A stretch of DNA of 64,000 bases. Source: Bradyrhizobium sp. 1 (GTDB lineage Bacteria; Pseudomonadota; Alphaproteobacteria; Rhizobiales; Xanthobacteraceae). This document shows, piece by piece, positions 50,991-57,856 of this stretch. Position 1 is the first letter of the stretch. The number at the start of each line of letters is the position of its first letter. The notes under the pieces are model-generated. The model saw only the letters and a program-made list of their open reading frames with translations, did not search any database and was not told the origin of the DNA. Made by a program: the position numbers and the translations under genes. The stretch covers positions 131,570 to 195,569 of the forward strand of contig NZ_JADPJH010000028.1 in assembly GCF_023073315.1 (NCBI RefSeq). The letters are read 5' to 3'.

Positions 50991-52259
50991 TCAAGCCGAC
51001 GCTGGTGGCTTGCCTGATCCAAAGGCGCCCTTTTGAGTGAACTCCGAGATCTGACGCCCGTCGTAGCCGAGCGTATCACGCAGGACGTCTTCGGTGTGCT
51101 CGCCCAGCAAGGGTGCGGCTACAGGATCAATCGCCCCAGTCAGGCTCATATTGATCGGAGGTTCGATGTTAGGGACCCACTCCGCCGTAGGATGCGGAAT
51201 CTGGCTGAGGCGATGGCGCTCGCGGGCCTCGGGCGCGTTGAACCCTTCCTCGACCGTCCGGAGATAACCGACCGGGATATTGGCCAGCTTCATCTTCCCC
51301 ATCCAGTTCTCGAGGGTATCGCTTGCAAAGACCTCTGCGATGGCTGCACGCAGCAGTTCCTTGTTCTCGGAACGCGCTTTGCGCGAGGCGAACTGCGGAT
51401 CGGTGATCAGATCGGGCCGGTTCAGCACCTCGACCACCAGCCGGCGATAGAGCCGGTCATTGGCACAAGCCATGTAAAGCGGCCCATCCGACGCCTCGTA
51501 GACGCCGACGGTGGGCGACCCGCTCGGCGAATTGCCGAACCGACCGGGGTTTTCGCCGTTGATCAGATAGGCCATGCCATAAAATCCGGTCATGCCCATG
51601 GCGACGTCGAACAGGGCAACCTCGACATGCTGTCCGCGGCCAAGCCGATCACGCGCCAATAGCGCCAGCAGGATGGCGTTGCAGGCGGACATCCCCGTCG
51701 CGATGTCCACGATGGGCGGGCCGGTACGAACCGCCGGGCCATCAGCAAATCCGTTGAGCGACATGAAGCCGCTCTCCGCCTGAGTGATAGGATCGAAGCC
51801 GGGCCGCGAGGCAAACGGTCCGGTGCGCCCGTAAGCCGAGATCGAGCAATAGACCAGGCGCTGATTAAGCGGCGCGACGGCCTCATAGTCGAGGCCGAAT
51901 TTCTTCATGACCCCGCTGGAAAAATTCTCAACGACCACATCCGCCTTGCGGATCAGGTCCAGCGCGATCTGACGCGCCTCCGGCACGGTGAGGTCGAGCG
52001 CAATGCCGTGCTTGTTGCGGTTCAGGCTGAGATAAGCGGCGCTCTCCCCGCCGATTTCGGCATGCTCGTAGGCGCGCGTGTCGTCGCCACCGTCCGGATT
52101 CTCGATCTTGATGACGTGGGCGCCAAAATCGGCAAGCGTCTGCGTGCAGGCTGGTCCCGCCACCACGCGTGTAAAATCGACGACCAAGAGACCATCCAGC
52201 GCGGTTGGCCCTCCCGTCACCCGCGGCGACCGTTCCGGCAATTGAGGCTTGATGGGCAT
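50991..52259 (-). CDS. CaiB/BaiF-family (class III) CoA transferase, 422 aa
   Basis: It moves CoA between carboxylic acids. DFTRVVAGPACTQTLADFGAHVIKIENPDGGDDTR opens the protein, with the catalytic Asp expected downstream in the FDPITQAESGFMSLNG region. LNRNKHGIALDLT is also conserved. The ATG at 52259 (AAGGGAG) is used. It is first in the minus-strand set with the monooxygenase and reductase, separated from them by about 106 bases with no clear feature. It may activate the ring-cleavage product or the acid substrate. Confidence 0.92.
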   Translation of the reverse strand: MPIKPQLPERSPRVTGGPTALDGLLVVDFTRVVAGPACTQTLADFGAHVIKIENPDGGDDTRAYEHAEIGGESAAYLSLNRNKHGIALDLTVPEARQIALDLIRKADVVVENFSSGVMKKFGLDYEAVAPLNQRLVYCSISAYGRTGPFASRPGFDPITQAESGFMSLNGFADGPAVRTGPPIVDIATGMSACNAILLALLARDRLGRGQHVEVALFDVAMGMTGFYGMAYLINGENPGRFGNSPSGSPTVGVYEASDGPLYMACANDRLYRRLVVEVLNRPDLITDPQFASRKARSENKELLRAAIAEVFASDTLENWMGKMKLANIPVGYLRTVEEGFNAPEARERHRLSQIPHPTAEWVPNIEPPINMSLTGAIDPVAAPLLGEHTEDVLRDTLGYDGRQISEFTQKGAFGSGKPPASA

Positions 52260-52465
52260 CGACAGCGCTCCCTTACATCGGCTTATGGTCGCCGAATTTC
52301 CTGCAAGAGCGAACTTAAAGCCCGGCGCCGCCAACTTCGCAAGTGCTTCGGCCGCATCGCGTCAATACGCGAAATGGGCCCGGCAGCGGTTAAGCTGCCG
52401 GGCCCATGGACAGTCGCATTCGGTCGCACGTCGTAGGGCACGTTCCGCACCACGGGAAACCTTAC
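52260..52465. other. Junction between chromosomal catabolic genes and prophage
   Basis: This 206-base stretch holds the CaiB promoter region and the perfect hairpin at 52376-52405. No tRNA, direct repeat or integrase gene was recognised. The prophage's other end is outside the window, so an attachment site cannot be tested here. Confidence 0.4.
52376..52405. terminator. Perfect 12-bp stem-loop, probable terminator at the prophage end
   Basis: GGGCCCGGCAGC (52376-52387) and GCTGCCGGGCCC (52394-52405) pair perfectly around a 6-base loop. It lies 61 bases past the last minus-strand prophage gene and, read in that direction, is followed by ATTTCG, only a weak T-run. It would shield the CaiB operon from late phage transcription. 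Confidence 0.55.
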
Positions 52466-52894
52466 TCAGTGAAGCCACTTTCGCCAATAGAGCGTATGCG
52501 CCCAGGCCCAGGGCGCCTCAGGCTCGAAGAGCCGATAGCCCGTCTGGATGAAATTATTCGCAGACACGGGATTGTCCGTCGTATCAGAAACGATGCTGTC
52601 CCATCCGATACGCCGTCCCCTCGCCTCGACCACACGCATCAATCTGCGCTGAAGCCCGCGGCCCCAATGCCGTTGCAGCACACCTACCCTGGAGAAATAG
52701 CCACCATTTTTAACGTGCGTCGATGGAAGAACGCCGGCAAAAGCGACCGGATCATCACCGTGATAGGCCAACCACCACGCTCCTAATTCGAATCGAGGCA
52801 TGGTGGCCGCATCGAAGAACGTCAGTTGATGCAGATCGGACAACGTGTCGGCGACGTCGTCATCTGATGCATCTACGATGCGAATTTTGTACAT
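52466..52894 (-). CDS. GNAT-family N-acetyltransferase, 142 aa
   Basis: A single GNAT domain with the acetyl-CoA loop at VGVLQRHWGRGLQRRLM (R-x2-G-x-G variant) and a C-terminal NNFIQTGYRLFEP segment. Start ATG 52894; ATG 52906 is a close alternative. It is the last minus-strand gene of the prophage and thus a likely cargo or host-interaction gene; target unknown. Confidence 0.82.
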   Translation of the reverse strand: MYKIRIVDASDDDVADTLSDLHQLTFFDAATMPRFELGAWWLAYHGDDPVAFAGVLPSTHVKNGGYFSRVGVLQRHWGRGLQRRLMRVVEARGRRIGWDSIVSDTTDNPVSANNFIQTGYRLFEPEAPWAWAHTLYWRKWLH

Positions 52895-52956
52895 GAGACG
52901 GCCCATTTGCAGGAAATTACGTGAGTGCAAGTGCAGCGAAGTCGCGCCCTGACGGC

Positions 52957-53250
52957 TCACTTGCCCAACACGACCTTGACGCCCAGCCAGACGGCTCCCA
53001 TCAGGCCGGTGGCGATCACGGTGATCACGGCCTTGAAGGTGTAGCTCTGCGCCTGCTCCACGCTCTTTCGCCACCTCCGCAGATGCTGAAAGTCGGCCCT
53101 CAGGTCCTTCCGGTCATCATCTTCGATTCCAAAAGAAGCCAGCACTGACGCGACTGCCTTCAAGACGATCGCATCGATGCTGTCCTGCTGGAGCCTGTGC
53201 TGCTCGGCCAGCGTCTCCGCAACGATCGCCCTGATTTCGTCATCTGGCAT
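52957..53250 (-). CDS. Small phage membrane protein with coiled coil, 97 aa
   Basis: An acidic helical N-terminus (MPDDEIRAIVAETLAEQ...) precedes a C-terminal membrane helix (KAVITVIATGLMGAVWLGVKVVL). It lies two bases from the holin-like gene and has the look of a spanin/holin-accessory protein. No exact family recognised. Start ATG 53250 chosen from the position after the next gene's stop. Confidence 0.65.
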   Translation of the reverse strand: MPDDEIRAIVAETLAEQHRLQQDSIDAIVLKAVASVLASFGIEDDDRKDLRADFQHLRRWRKSVEQAQSYTFKAVITVIATGLMGAVWLGVKVVLGK

Positions 53251-53252
53251 AT

Positions 53253-53636
53253 TCACCGCTTGATGATCCTTGCAACATTCTCGAAGCCACGTTTGGCAAA
53301 GTAGAAGGAGACAACGAGATTGGCCGTGATCGCCGCAAAACCCGCCAGGGGATCCGTCGACCCGAGGCCAAAAACCTTGTCGAAGACGAGAAGTTTCGCA
53401 AAATAGAGAGCGACGCAGTAACCCATCAGCTTGTCCGGCTCCCACCAATGCCCGATTTCCGCGATGCGATACTGCATGACGGCTTTGGTTTCGGCCGTCT
53501 GCGACGCGATCTCGGTCGCAGCAAGATCCGCCGCGATCTTGGTATCGACATTCTCAGCCTTCAGCTTCGCGCTATAGGCATCGATCAGCGCCCTGACGAC
53601 AGGGCCGCCGAGAAACGAGATGATCGTCATCCACAT
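53253..53636 (-). CDS. Probable holin, 3TM (GTA-holin) type, 127 aa
   Basis: MWMTIISFLGGPVVRALIDAYSAKL opens with one membrane helix, followed by a basic/acidic helix. Next come two further helices around WWEPDKLMGYCVALYFAKLLVF and AAITANLVVSFYF. The WWEPDK-type motif and layout match the 3TM holins of gene-transfer agents and alphaproteobacterial prophages. The ATG at 53636 has GAGGAAA upstream. It sits with lysozyme 0.4 kb upstream, as expected for a lysis cassette. Confidence 0.68.
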   Translation of the reverse strand: MWMTIISFLGGPVVRALIDAYSAKLKAENVDTKIAADLAATEIASQTAETKAVMQYRIAEIGHWWEPDKLMGYCVALYFAKLLVFDKVFGLGSTDPLAGFAAITANLVVSFYFAKRGFENVARIIKR

Positions 53637-53878
53637 TGGTCTTTCCTCCGAAGCGTTCGCAGGCGCGCGATGATCGTCACGACGGAGATCACCAGCATGA
53701 TACGCCCCGTTGTTTTGACGTCGCCGATAGCCGAACCGATCTGATCCTTGACGCTGGGATCGCCAAGCGTGTCGGCAAGATCGTCGACAATCGAAGCCAA
53801 CGCACCGGCGAGCGCGATGCAATAGCTCCAGGCGATGGTCATGGAGTGCAGGCAAGCTGCCTTGAGTCTTGCAAGCAT
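53627..53878 (-). CDS. Small phage membrane protein, 83 aa
   Basis: Hydrophobic segments at about 13-30 and 60-75 end in basic residues. The start ATG 53878 overlaps the preceding stop as TGATG, which fixes it; ATG 53842 would leave a gap. Its stop overlaps the holin start by ten bases. Possible holin partner or antiholin (inference). Confidence 0.55.
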   Translation of the reverse strand: MLARLKAACLHSMTIAWSYCIALAGALASIVDDLADTLGDPSVKDQIGSAIGDVKTTGRIMLVISVVTIIARLRTLRRKDQCG

Positions 53879-54027
53879 CACGATTTGGCTCGCAGGACTG
53901 CAAGTCTTGCCTCGAGCGACTTGACCAGCGCGTCGGTGCCGGTCATGAACCAGAGGATCGGGTCCTTGCAAAACCAGCAGCCAGCAAAGCCGGCGGCGAA
54001 GAGAATGATATCGAGCATTGTCCGCAT
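53878..54027 (-). CDS. Very small phage membrane protein, 49 aa
   Basis: It reads MRTMLDIILFAAGFAGCWF then a charged helix KDPILWFMTGTDALVKSLEARL. The start is ATG 54027 with GGAAGG upstream, or ATG 54033, whose codon overlaps the lysozyme stop (ATGA). Its stop overlaps the next gene (TGATG). One N-terminal helix and a cytoplasmic tail fit a small lysis regulator. Family unknown. Confidence 0.55.
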   Translation of the reverse strand: MRTMLDIILFAAGFAGCWFCKDPILWFMTGTDALVKSLEARLAVLRAKS

Positions 54028-54029
54028 GT

Positions 54030-54716
54030 TCATTTCCTTCCAAGAATTGCTCTGACCAGGTTGACCACGAACGCGCCGATCGAGCCTTTCGACGGGTTCC
54101 TCAATGAAGGCCTCGCGGAATCGCCGATCGCAGGGCTCTTTGCGATCTTCGCTCCCGCAAAACTGATGTCAGGATCCAGCTCCGTCAGCGCGATCATCAG
54201 CGCTGCGCATCCCAGTTGCGGATCGACCTTGCCCGGATCGTAAACGCCGTCCCGCACGTACTTCCCGGCGCGGTACTGGTTGGTGCCCGACCAGAGATAA
54301 GGCGACGGTACGCCACGGGCGGCGTAACCAATGCCGTTGTAGGTCTCGAGCGCGGTCAGTGCCGCGGCAACCGACCAGTCCCTGTGGCGCGCGAGGAAGG
54401 GCGGGCACTTGACCAAGGCGTCGATGGCAGCGTCCTCCCATGAAGTGAACGGGCCCCGTCCAGCCGGCACGTGAACCGACACGCGATTCCAGGGGTCCCC
54501 CTGGGCTAGGGATGCCCTCCAATCCTGGGAAGATTCCCGCTCGTGAATGACCGCAATCGCCGGCCAGGGAACGCCCGTCTCCCGCTCGACGGCCTGGTAT
54601 CGCTGCCTAGCCCTGTAAAGGCGCAGAGCAACGTTTGCGGCCTCGGCTTTCCGGGTCGGCTTGGCATTCGCCCAGCGCTTCACATTCGCCGCAGTGAGGG
54701 CGTTCAGGTCTACCAT
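54030..54716 (-). CDS. Phage endolysin, lysozyme-like, 228 aa
   Basis: This cuts peptidoglycan at lysis. The segment IHERESSQDW (about 56-65) gives the catalytic Glu context. FTSWEDAAIDAL, LETYNGIGYAARGVPSPYLWSGTNQYRAGKYVRDG and the late helix are characteristic of lysozymes in Caulobacter/rhizobial phages. No signal peptide is seen, so it needs a holin. Directly upstream of the small membrane proteins. Confidence 0.85.
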   Translation of the reverse strand: MVDLNALTAANVKRWANAKPTRKAEAANVALRLYRARQRYQAVERETGVPWPAIAVIHERESSQDWRASLAQGDPWNRVSVHVPAGRGPFTSWEDAAIDALVKCPPFLARHRDWSVAAALTALETYNGIGYAARGVPSPYLWSGTNQYRAGKYVRDGVYDPGKVDPQLGCAALMIALTELDPDISFAGAKIAKSPAIGDSARPSLRNPSKGSIGAFVVNLVRAILGRK

Positions 54717-54756
54717 GGGTTGACTCGGTTGGGGGTTGTAGTAGTAGCCTCAAGTC
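54717..54756. promoter_or_regulatory. Possible promoter for the FkbM cargo gene
   Basis: TTGACT at 54720-54725 is a good -35 element on the plus strand. No convincing -10 follows at the usual distance (TAGTAG is near but spaced short). The divergent position between lysozyme and FkbM requires a promoter for the latter. Confidence 0.25.
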
Positions 54757-55482
54757 ATGCTCGAGGATGTTCATTTTCTAGTTCGATGCCTGCGCTACAG
54801 GCTGAGAACCGAAAGCCTGCAGCTCAAGACCCTTCTGGAGTTGCGACTGACCGGCGCCACCGTCCTAGACATTGGCGCCAACAAAGGTATTTACTCGTAT
54901 TGGCTAACTAAGGCCGTCGGCCCAGGCGGCCGCGTTCTCGCAATCGAACCTCAGCCGGAGATGGCCGAATATATTCGTCAGCGCCGACTTGGACCAAATG
55001 TCGAGATAGTAAATCTTGCTTTGTCCGACGCAGACGGCGTTTCTCAGCTGTCAAGAAAGCGTCCCGGGGATGGGAGTGCCTCGCTGTCCAGGAACATCGG
55101 CAGTTCAATACCCGTTAAACTCGCGAAACTAGATGATATCGGACCAGTTTCAAATTTGAAGTTCATCAAGTGCGATGTCGAAGGGCATGAACTGCGGGTT
55201 TTTCGTGGTGGAGAACATCTAATTCGTAAGTTCTCTCCAGTTATCCAGTTCGAGAGCACGCCGGGAGAAATTGACCCGTTGCTAGAATTCTTCAGCAGTC
55301 TAGGATATTTGGGGATCATGTTTCTTGGGAAGGCATACGCACGGATAGAAGAAATCTCAAGCACTCCTCATCCCAAGTTTGGAATGAGCGGGCACCGAGA
55401 TTTTCTCTTTTTCCCAAAAGCCGCGATCGGATCGATCATCCCGCAAGATCATCAAATGACGCGGTGGCACACAGATCTCTAA
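54757..55482 (+). CDS. FkbM-family methyltransferase, 241 aa
   Basis: A SAM-dependent O-methyltransferase: motif I LDIGANKGIYSYWL near 38-51, IEPQPEMAEYIRQ near 65, IKCDVEGHELRVFRGG near 134-149. Such enzymes commonly methylate sugars or lipids. It is the only plus-strand gene in the phage segment and is visibly lower in GC than its neighbours, the pattern of a moron acquired by transfer. It may modify surface polysaccharide to exclude other phages (inference). Convergent with the tail-fibre gene, overlapping by four bases. Confidence 0.85.
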   Translation: MLEDVHFLVRCLRYRLRTESLQLKTLLELRLTGATVLDIGANKGIYSYWLTKAVGPGGRVLAIEPQPEMAEYIRQRRLGPNVEIVNLALSDADGVSQLSRKRPGDGSASLSRNIGSSIPVKLAKLDDIGPVSNLKFIKCDVEGHELRVFRGGEHLIRKFSPVIQFESTPGEIDPLLEFFSSLGYLGIMFLGKAYARIEEISSTPHPKFGMSGHRDFLFFPKAAIGSIIPQDHQMTRWHTDL

Positions 55483-56474
55483 ATAATCCGCAGCAGCTTA
55501 TTCGCGATGATTGTCGGTTGCGTATTGTTATGGGCGTTACCACTACCCGCTGCGACGTTGTTGATCGTGATGCCTGTGGTCGCCGATCCCGTATTTTGTG
55601 AGGAATAAGTGGCAAACGGCGTATTACCGCCCGACGCAGGCTTTTGTTCGCCTGGCTCCGCGCGCTGATACGAGTGCACATGTCCAGGATCGTTCAACGT
55701 ATTCAAATGCGCATGTGAGGCCAGTTGCGCTATTGTCAACACATGGCTCTCTGCCCCGCCCGTCGCGCCAAGACTAGTCGCGTTGCCGCCGAAATATGAC
55801 GGTGTAAGACGACTGGACGCAGAGCCGCCCATGTCATCTTTGCCGGCGACGACTCGTCCGCGGAGATCCGGAATGTTGAAAGTGGCCGAACCGTCTCCGG
55901 TGCCATAGGTCGTCGAGAGCAGCGAGAACAAGATCGAATAGGTCGTTCGTGAGATCGCCTGCCCATACGCCAGAACAAACGAACTGTTCGGCGCCGTCGA
56001 GCCCCAAAAATCAACACTTGACCCGACCGGGATGGAGTACGGATTGCCATAGAAGCTCTGAAGATAGAACGCGGCGGCAACATTGTTGTAAATCGCAACA
56101 TAGGGCGTCCCCTGAATAAGCACACCGGCCGGCAGATCGACGCCGGGACTTGCCTGGATCGGCTTGGCTCCGAGCCCGTCCACGTTCAAGGTCACCGGGC
56201 CCGCCCCGTTCGTCACGTTCATTGTGAACGCAACGACCTTGGCGTGCAGGTTGGCGAGGCTGTCGAAAACTTGGTTAGTTGCGAGTGTCAGGGCAGTAGA
56301 TGTCCCGCCAGTTCCGAGATATCCTGAAATATCGTCCCGATACTTCGCAATCGCCGCCATCATGCCGCGCGCTGAATCGTTGACGCTCGAAGGCGACTGC
56401 CCCTCCGCCCAGTTGATCGTCGAATCCGCCGTCGCATCGGCGGACGCTATTTGAGACCACTTATAAAGAGTCAT
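55479..56474 (-). CDS. Tail-collar-domain fibre protein, 331 aa
   Basis: The phage tail collar domain (about 150-215) is clear: VDFWGSTAPNSSFVLAYGQAISRTTYSILFSLLSTTYGTGDGSATFNIPDLRGRVVAGKD. An N-terminal domain (about 1-140) with WAEGQSPSSVNDSARGMMA is typical of phage fibre head-attachment regions. His-rich repeats SHAHLNTLNDPGHVHS near 248-263 may bind metal. Probably contacts the host receptor. Confidence 0.85.
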   Translation of the reverse strand: MTLYKWSQIASADATADSTINWAEGQSPSSVNDSARGMMAAIAKYRDDISGYLGTGGTSTALTLATNQVFDSLANLHAKVVAFTMNVTNGAGPVTLNVDGLGAKPIQASPGVDLPAGVLIQGTPYVAIYNNVAAAFYLQSFYGNPYSIPVGSSVDFWGSTAPNSSFVLAYGQAISRTTYSILFSLLSTTYGTGDGSATFNIPDLRGRVVAGKDDMGGSASSRLTPSYFGGNATSLGATGGAESHVLTIAQLASHAHLNTLNDPGHVHSYQRAEPGEQKPASGGNTPFATYSSQNTGSATTGITINNVAAGSGNAHNNTQPTIIANKLLRII

Positions 56475-56549
56475 CCTGCATCCTTGATGTGAAGAGGCGG
56501 CGTCATGGGCCGCTCTCGTATGTTTTCGAGGAATCGGTGCTGCGGACCG

Positions 56550-56771
56550 TCAATCCTGCGCCTTCGCGTCTCCGCCGCATAACTCGATGTACTGCGCACA
56601 GCGACACGACGGCACTCGCGCTGTCAGGAGGTTGCGGATCACGCCTGCCGGGACGCCGGGGTTCTCGCTTGCGATCCTGTCCACGCGTGCGTCGATGATG
56701 CCGTCGATCTCGGCGCGCAGCTCCTCGATGCGCTCTTCAATCCTTGTCACGCGTGGTTGCTTCATTGCCAT
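56550..56771 (-). CDS. Small phage hypothetical protein, 73 aa
   Basis: A charged helix (RIEERIEELRAEIDGIIDARVDRIASENPG) is followed by a short Cys-containing tail CRCAQY. Start ATG 56771 (or 56765) lies inside the end of the preceding gene, a 35-base overlap typical of packed phage genes. No family recognised. Confidence 0.55.
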   Translation of the reverse strand: MAMKQPRVTRIEERIEELRAEIDGIIDARVDRIASENPGVPAGVIRNLLTARVPSCRCAQYIELCGGDAKAQD

Positions 56772-57225
56772 TGGTCTTTTCGTCCTTCGTTTGAGCCTCG
56801 AGTGCTGCCAGCTTCTGGCGGGCCGACGCAGCTTCGTTCTGCGCACGTCGCAGTGCGCGCTCCCGTTGAGCTTCATGCGCGGCGAGGTGAACCTTGATGT
56901 CGTAGGGTAGCTCGTCGAACCGTTGCTTGAAGAGGCCCGGCCACGACCGTGGCGGCGGGATGGCTGCAATCGCGCTCATCGCGCTTGCGGCAGCGCCACC
57001 CAGGGTCGGATCGGCAAGGCCCAGTGATACGTGCAGCCGCGATATGTCCTTGACGGCTGGCCAGAGCCGATCCATGCCAAGCGCCGCACAGTCGGTCACG
57101 AAACGTGCCACGGACGCGGGTGTCGCCGGACAGGCGGGAACACCGCTCAACTCACACCATTTGACGAACATCGGCGCATCGCGCCGTCGCGCCTGCGCGA
57201 GCGCCGTCAGCAGCGGATGGGTCAT
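56737..57225 (-). CDS. Phage protein with tyrosine-recombinase SAM-like N-terminal domain, no catalytic domain, 162 aa
   Basis: Residues about 20-100 read FVKWCELSGVPACPATPASVARFVTDCAALGMDRLWPAVKDISRLHVSLGLADPT. This is the pattern of the core-binding helical domain of phage integrases. The C-terminal third is a coiled coil (AHEAQRERALRRAQNEAASARQKLAALE), and the recombinase RHRY residues are absent. It overlaps the neighbour by ATGA. It is more likely a DNA-binding or structural protein than an integrase. Confidence 0.6.
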   Translation of the reverse strand: MTHPLLTALAQARRRDAPMFVKWCELSGVPACPATPASVARFVTDCAALGMDRLWPAVKDISRLHVSLGLADPTLGGAAASAMSAIAAIPPPRSWPGLFKQRFDELPYDIKVHLAAHEAQRERALRRAQNEAASARQKLAALEAQTKDEKTNGNEATTRDKD

Positions 57226-57488
57226 CGCTTCGCCTTGCGCAACTCCTCGTGGAGGCTGCCCATGCGCCGGCGCAGATCGACCAGTTGAATACGCCTTCGC
57301 AGGTTGTGAGGACTCGAGTCGATCTCGCCTCCCAGCTCGGCATCAAACCTCTCGAGTGCCGCCACGCGCTTCCTCAAGCCGTAGAGGGCGAAGTTCTCCT
57401 CGATCCGCTCCGCTGACATAGGTTCGCCGTAGAGATTTCCGGTTATGGAATCGGCGCGTTCAATGAAAGTCCTGTCGTCTTTGCTCAT
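57222..57488 (-). CDS. Small phage helical protein, 88 aa
   Basis: Charged, all-helical (LRKRVAALERFDAELGGEIDSSPHNLRRRIQLVDLRRRMGSLHEELRK). The start ATG 57488 overlaps an upstream stop and its own stop overlaps the next start (ATGA at both ends). No family recognised; possibly an assembly chaperone. Confidence 0.6.
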   Translation of the reverse strand: MSKDDRTFIERADSITGNLYGEPMSAERIEENFALYGLRKRVAALERFDAELGGEIDSSPHNLRRRIQLVDLRRRMGSLHEELRKAKR

Positions 57489-57817
57489 GGTGCGCTTTCT
57501 TTCGTAAATCCAGTTTGATCGGCCGATCGGTACGTCGAGAAGATCGAGAGCGGCCATAGAACGGGAAGAATATTGGCGGTGCGATGCGCCGCTCTGGCTT
57601 GCTCGCCCCACGGCCCATGGCGCTTCCAGCGCTTGACGAGACCGGCCATTCCTGGCGCGGCTGCGGAAGAGACTTCATCGGCAGAGCAAACGGATTTGGA
57701 TCGACGTACAGCTCGTTTTTGTCCCGGGTTGTCGGCGACAGCGCCGACGGCAGCTCGATTGAATCGGACGGCTCCGCCCCACACAGTCTCTATTCGGAGC
57801 CAGCGAAAAACCTTCAT
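57485..57817 (-). CDS. Uncertain phage ORF, 110 aa
   Basis: It starts MKVFRWLRIE and ends overlapping the next gene's ATG by four bases. That favours translation, but there is no good ribosome site and the sequence is basic and featureless. A second frame (57460-57678) reads about equally well. If not coding, this is a 370-base gap in an otherwise packed operon. Confidence 0.4.
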   Translation of the reverse strand: MKVFRWLRIETVWGGAVRFNRAAVGAVADNPGQKRAVRRSKSVCSADEVSSAAAPGMAGLVKRWKRHGPWGEQARAAHRTANILPVLWPLSIFSTYRSADQTGFTKESAP

Positions 57818-57856
57818 CGCTTGTCATGCGGCGAAGGGCTGCTCGCGCAGACTCCC

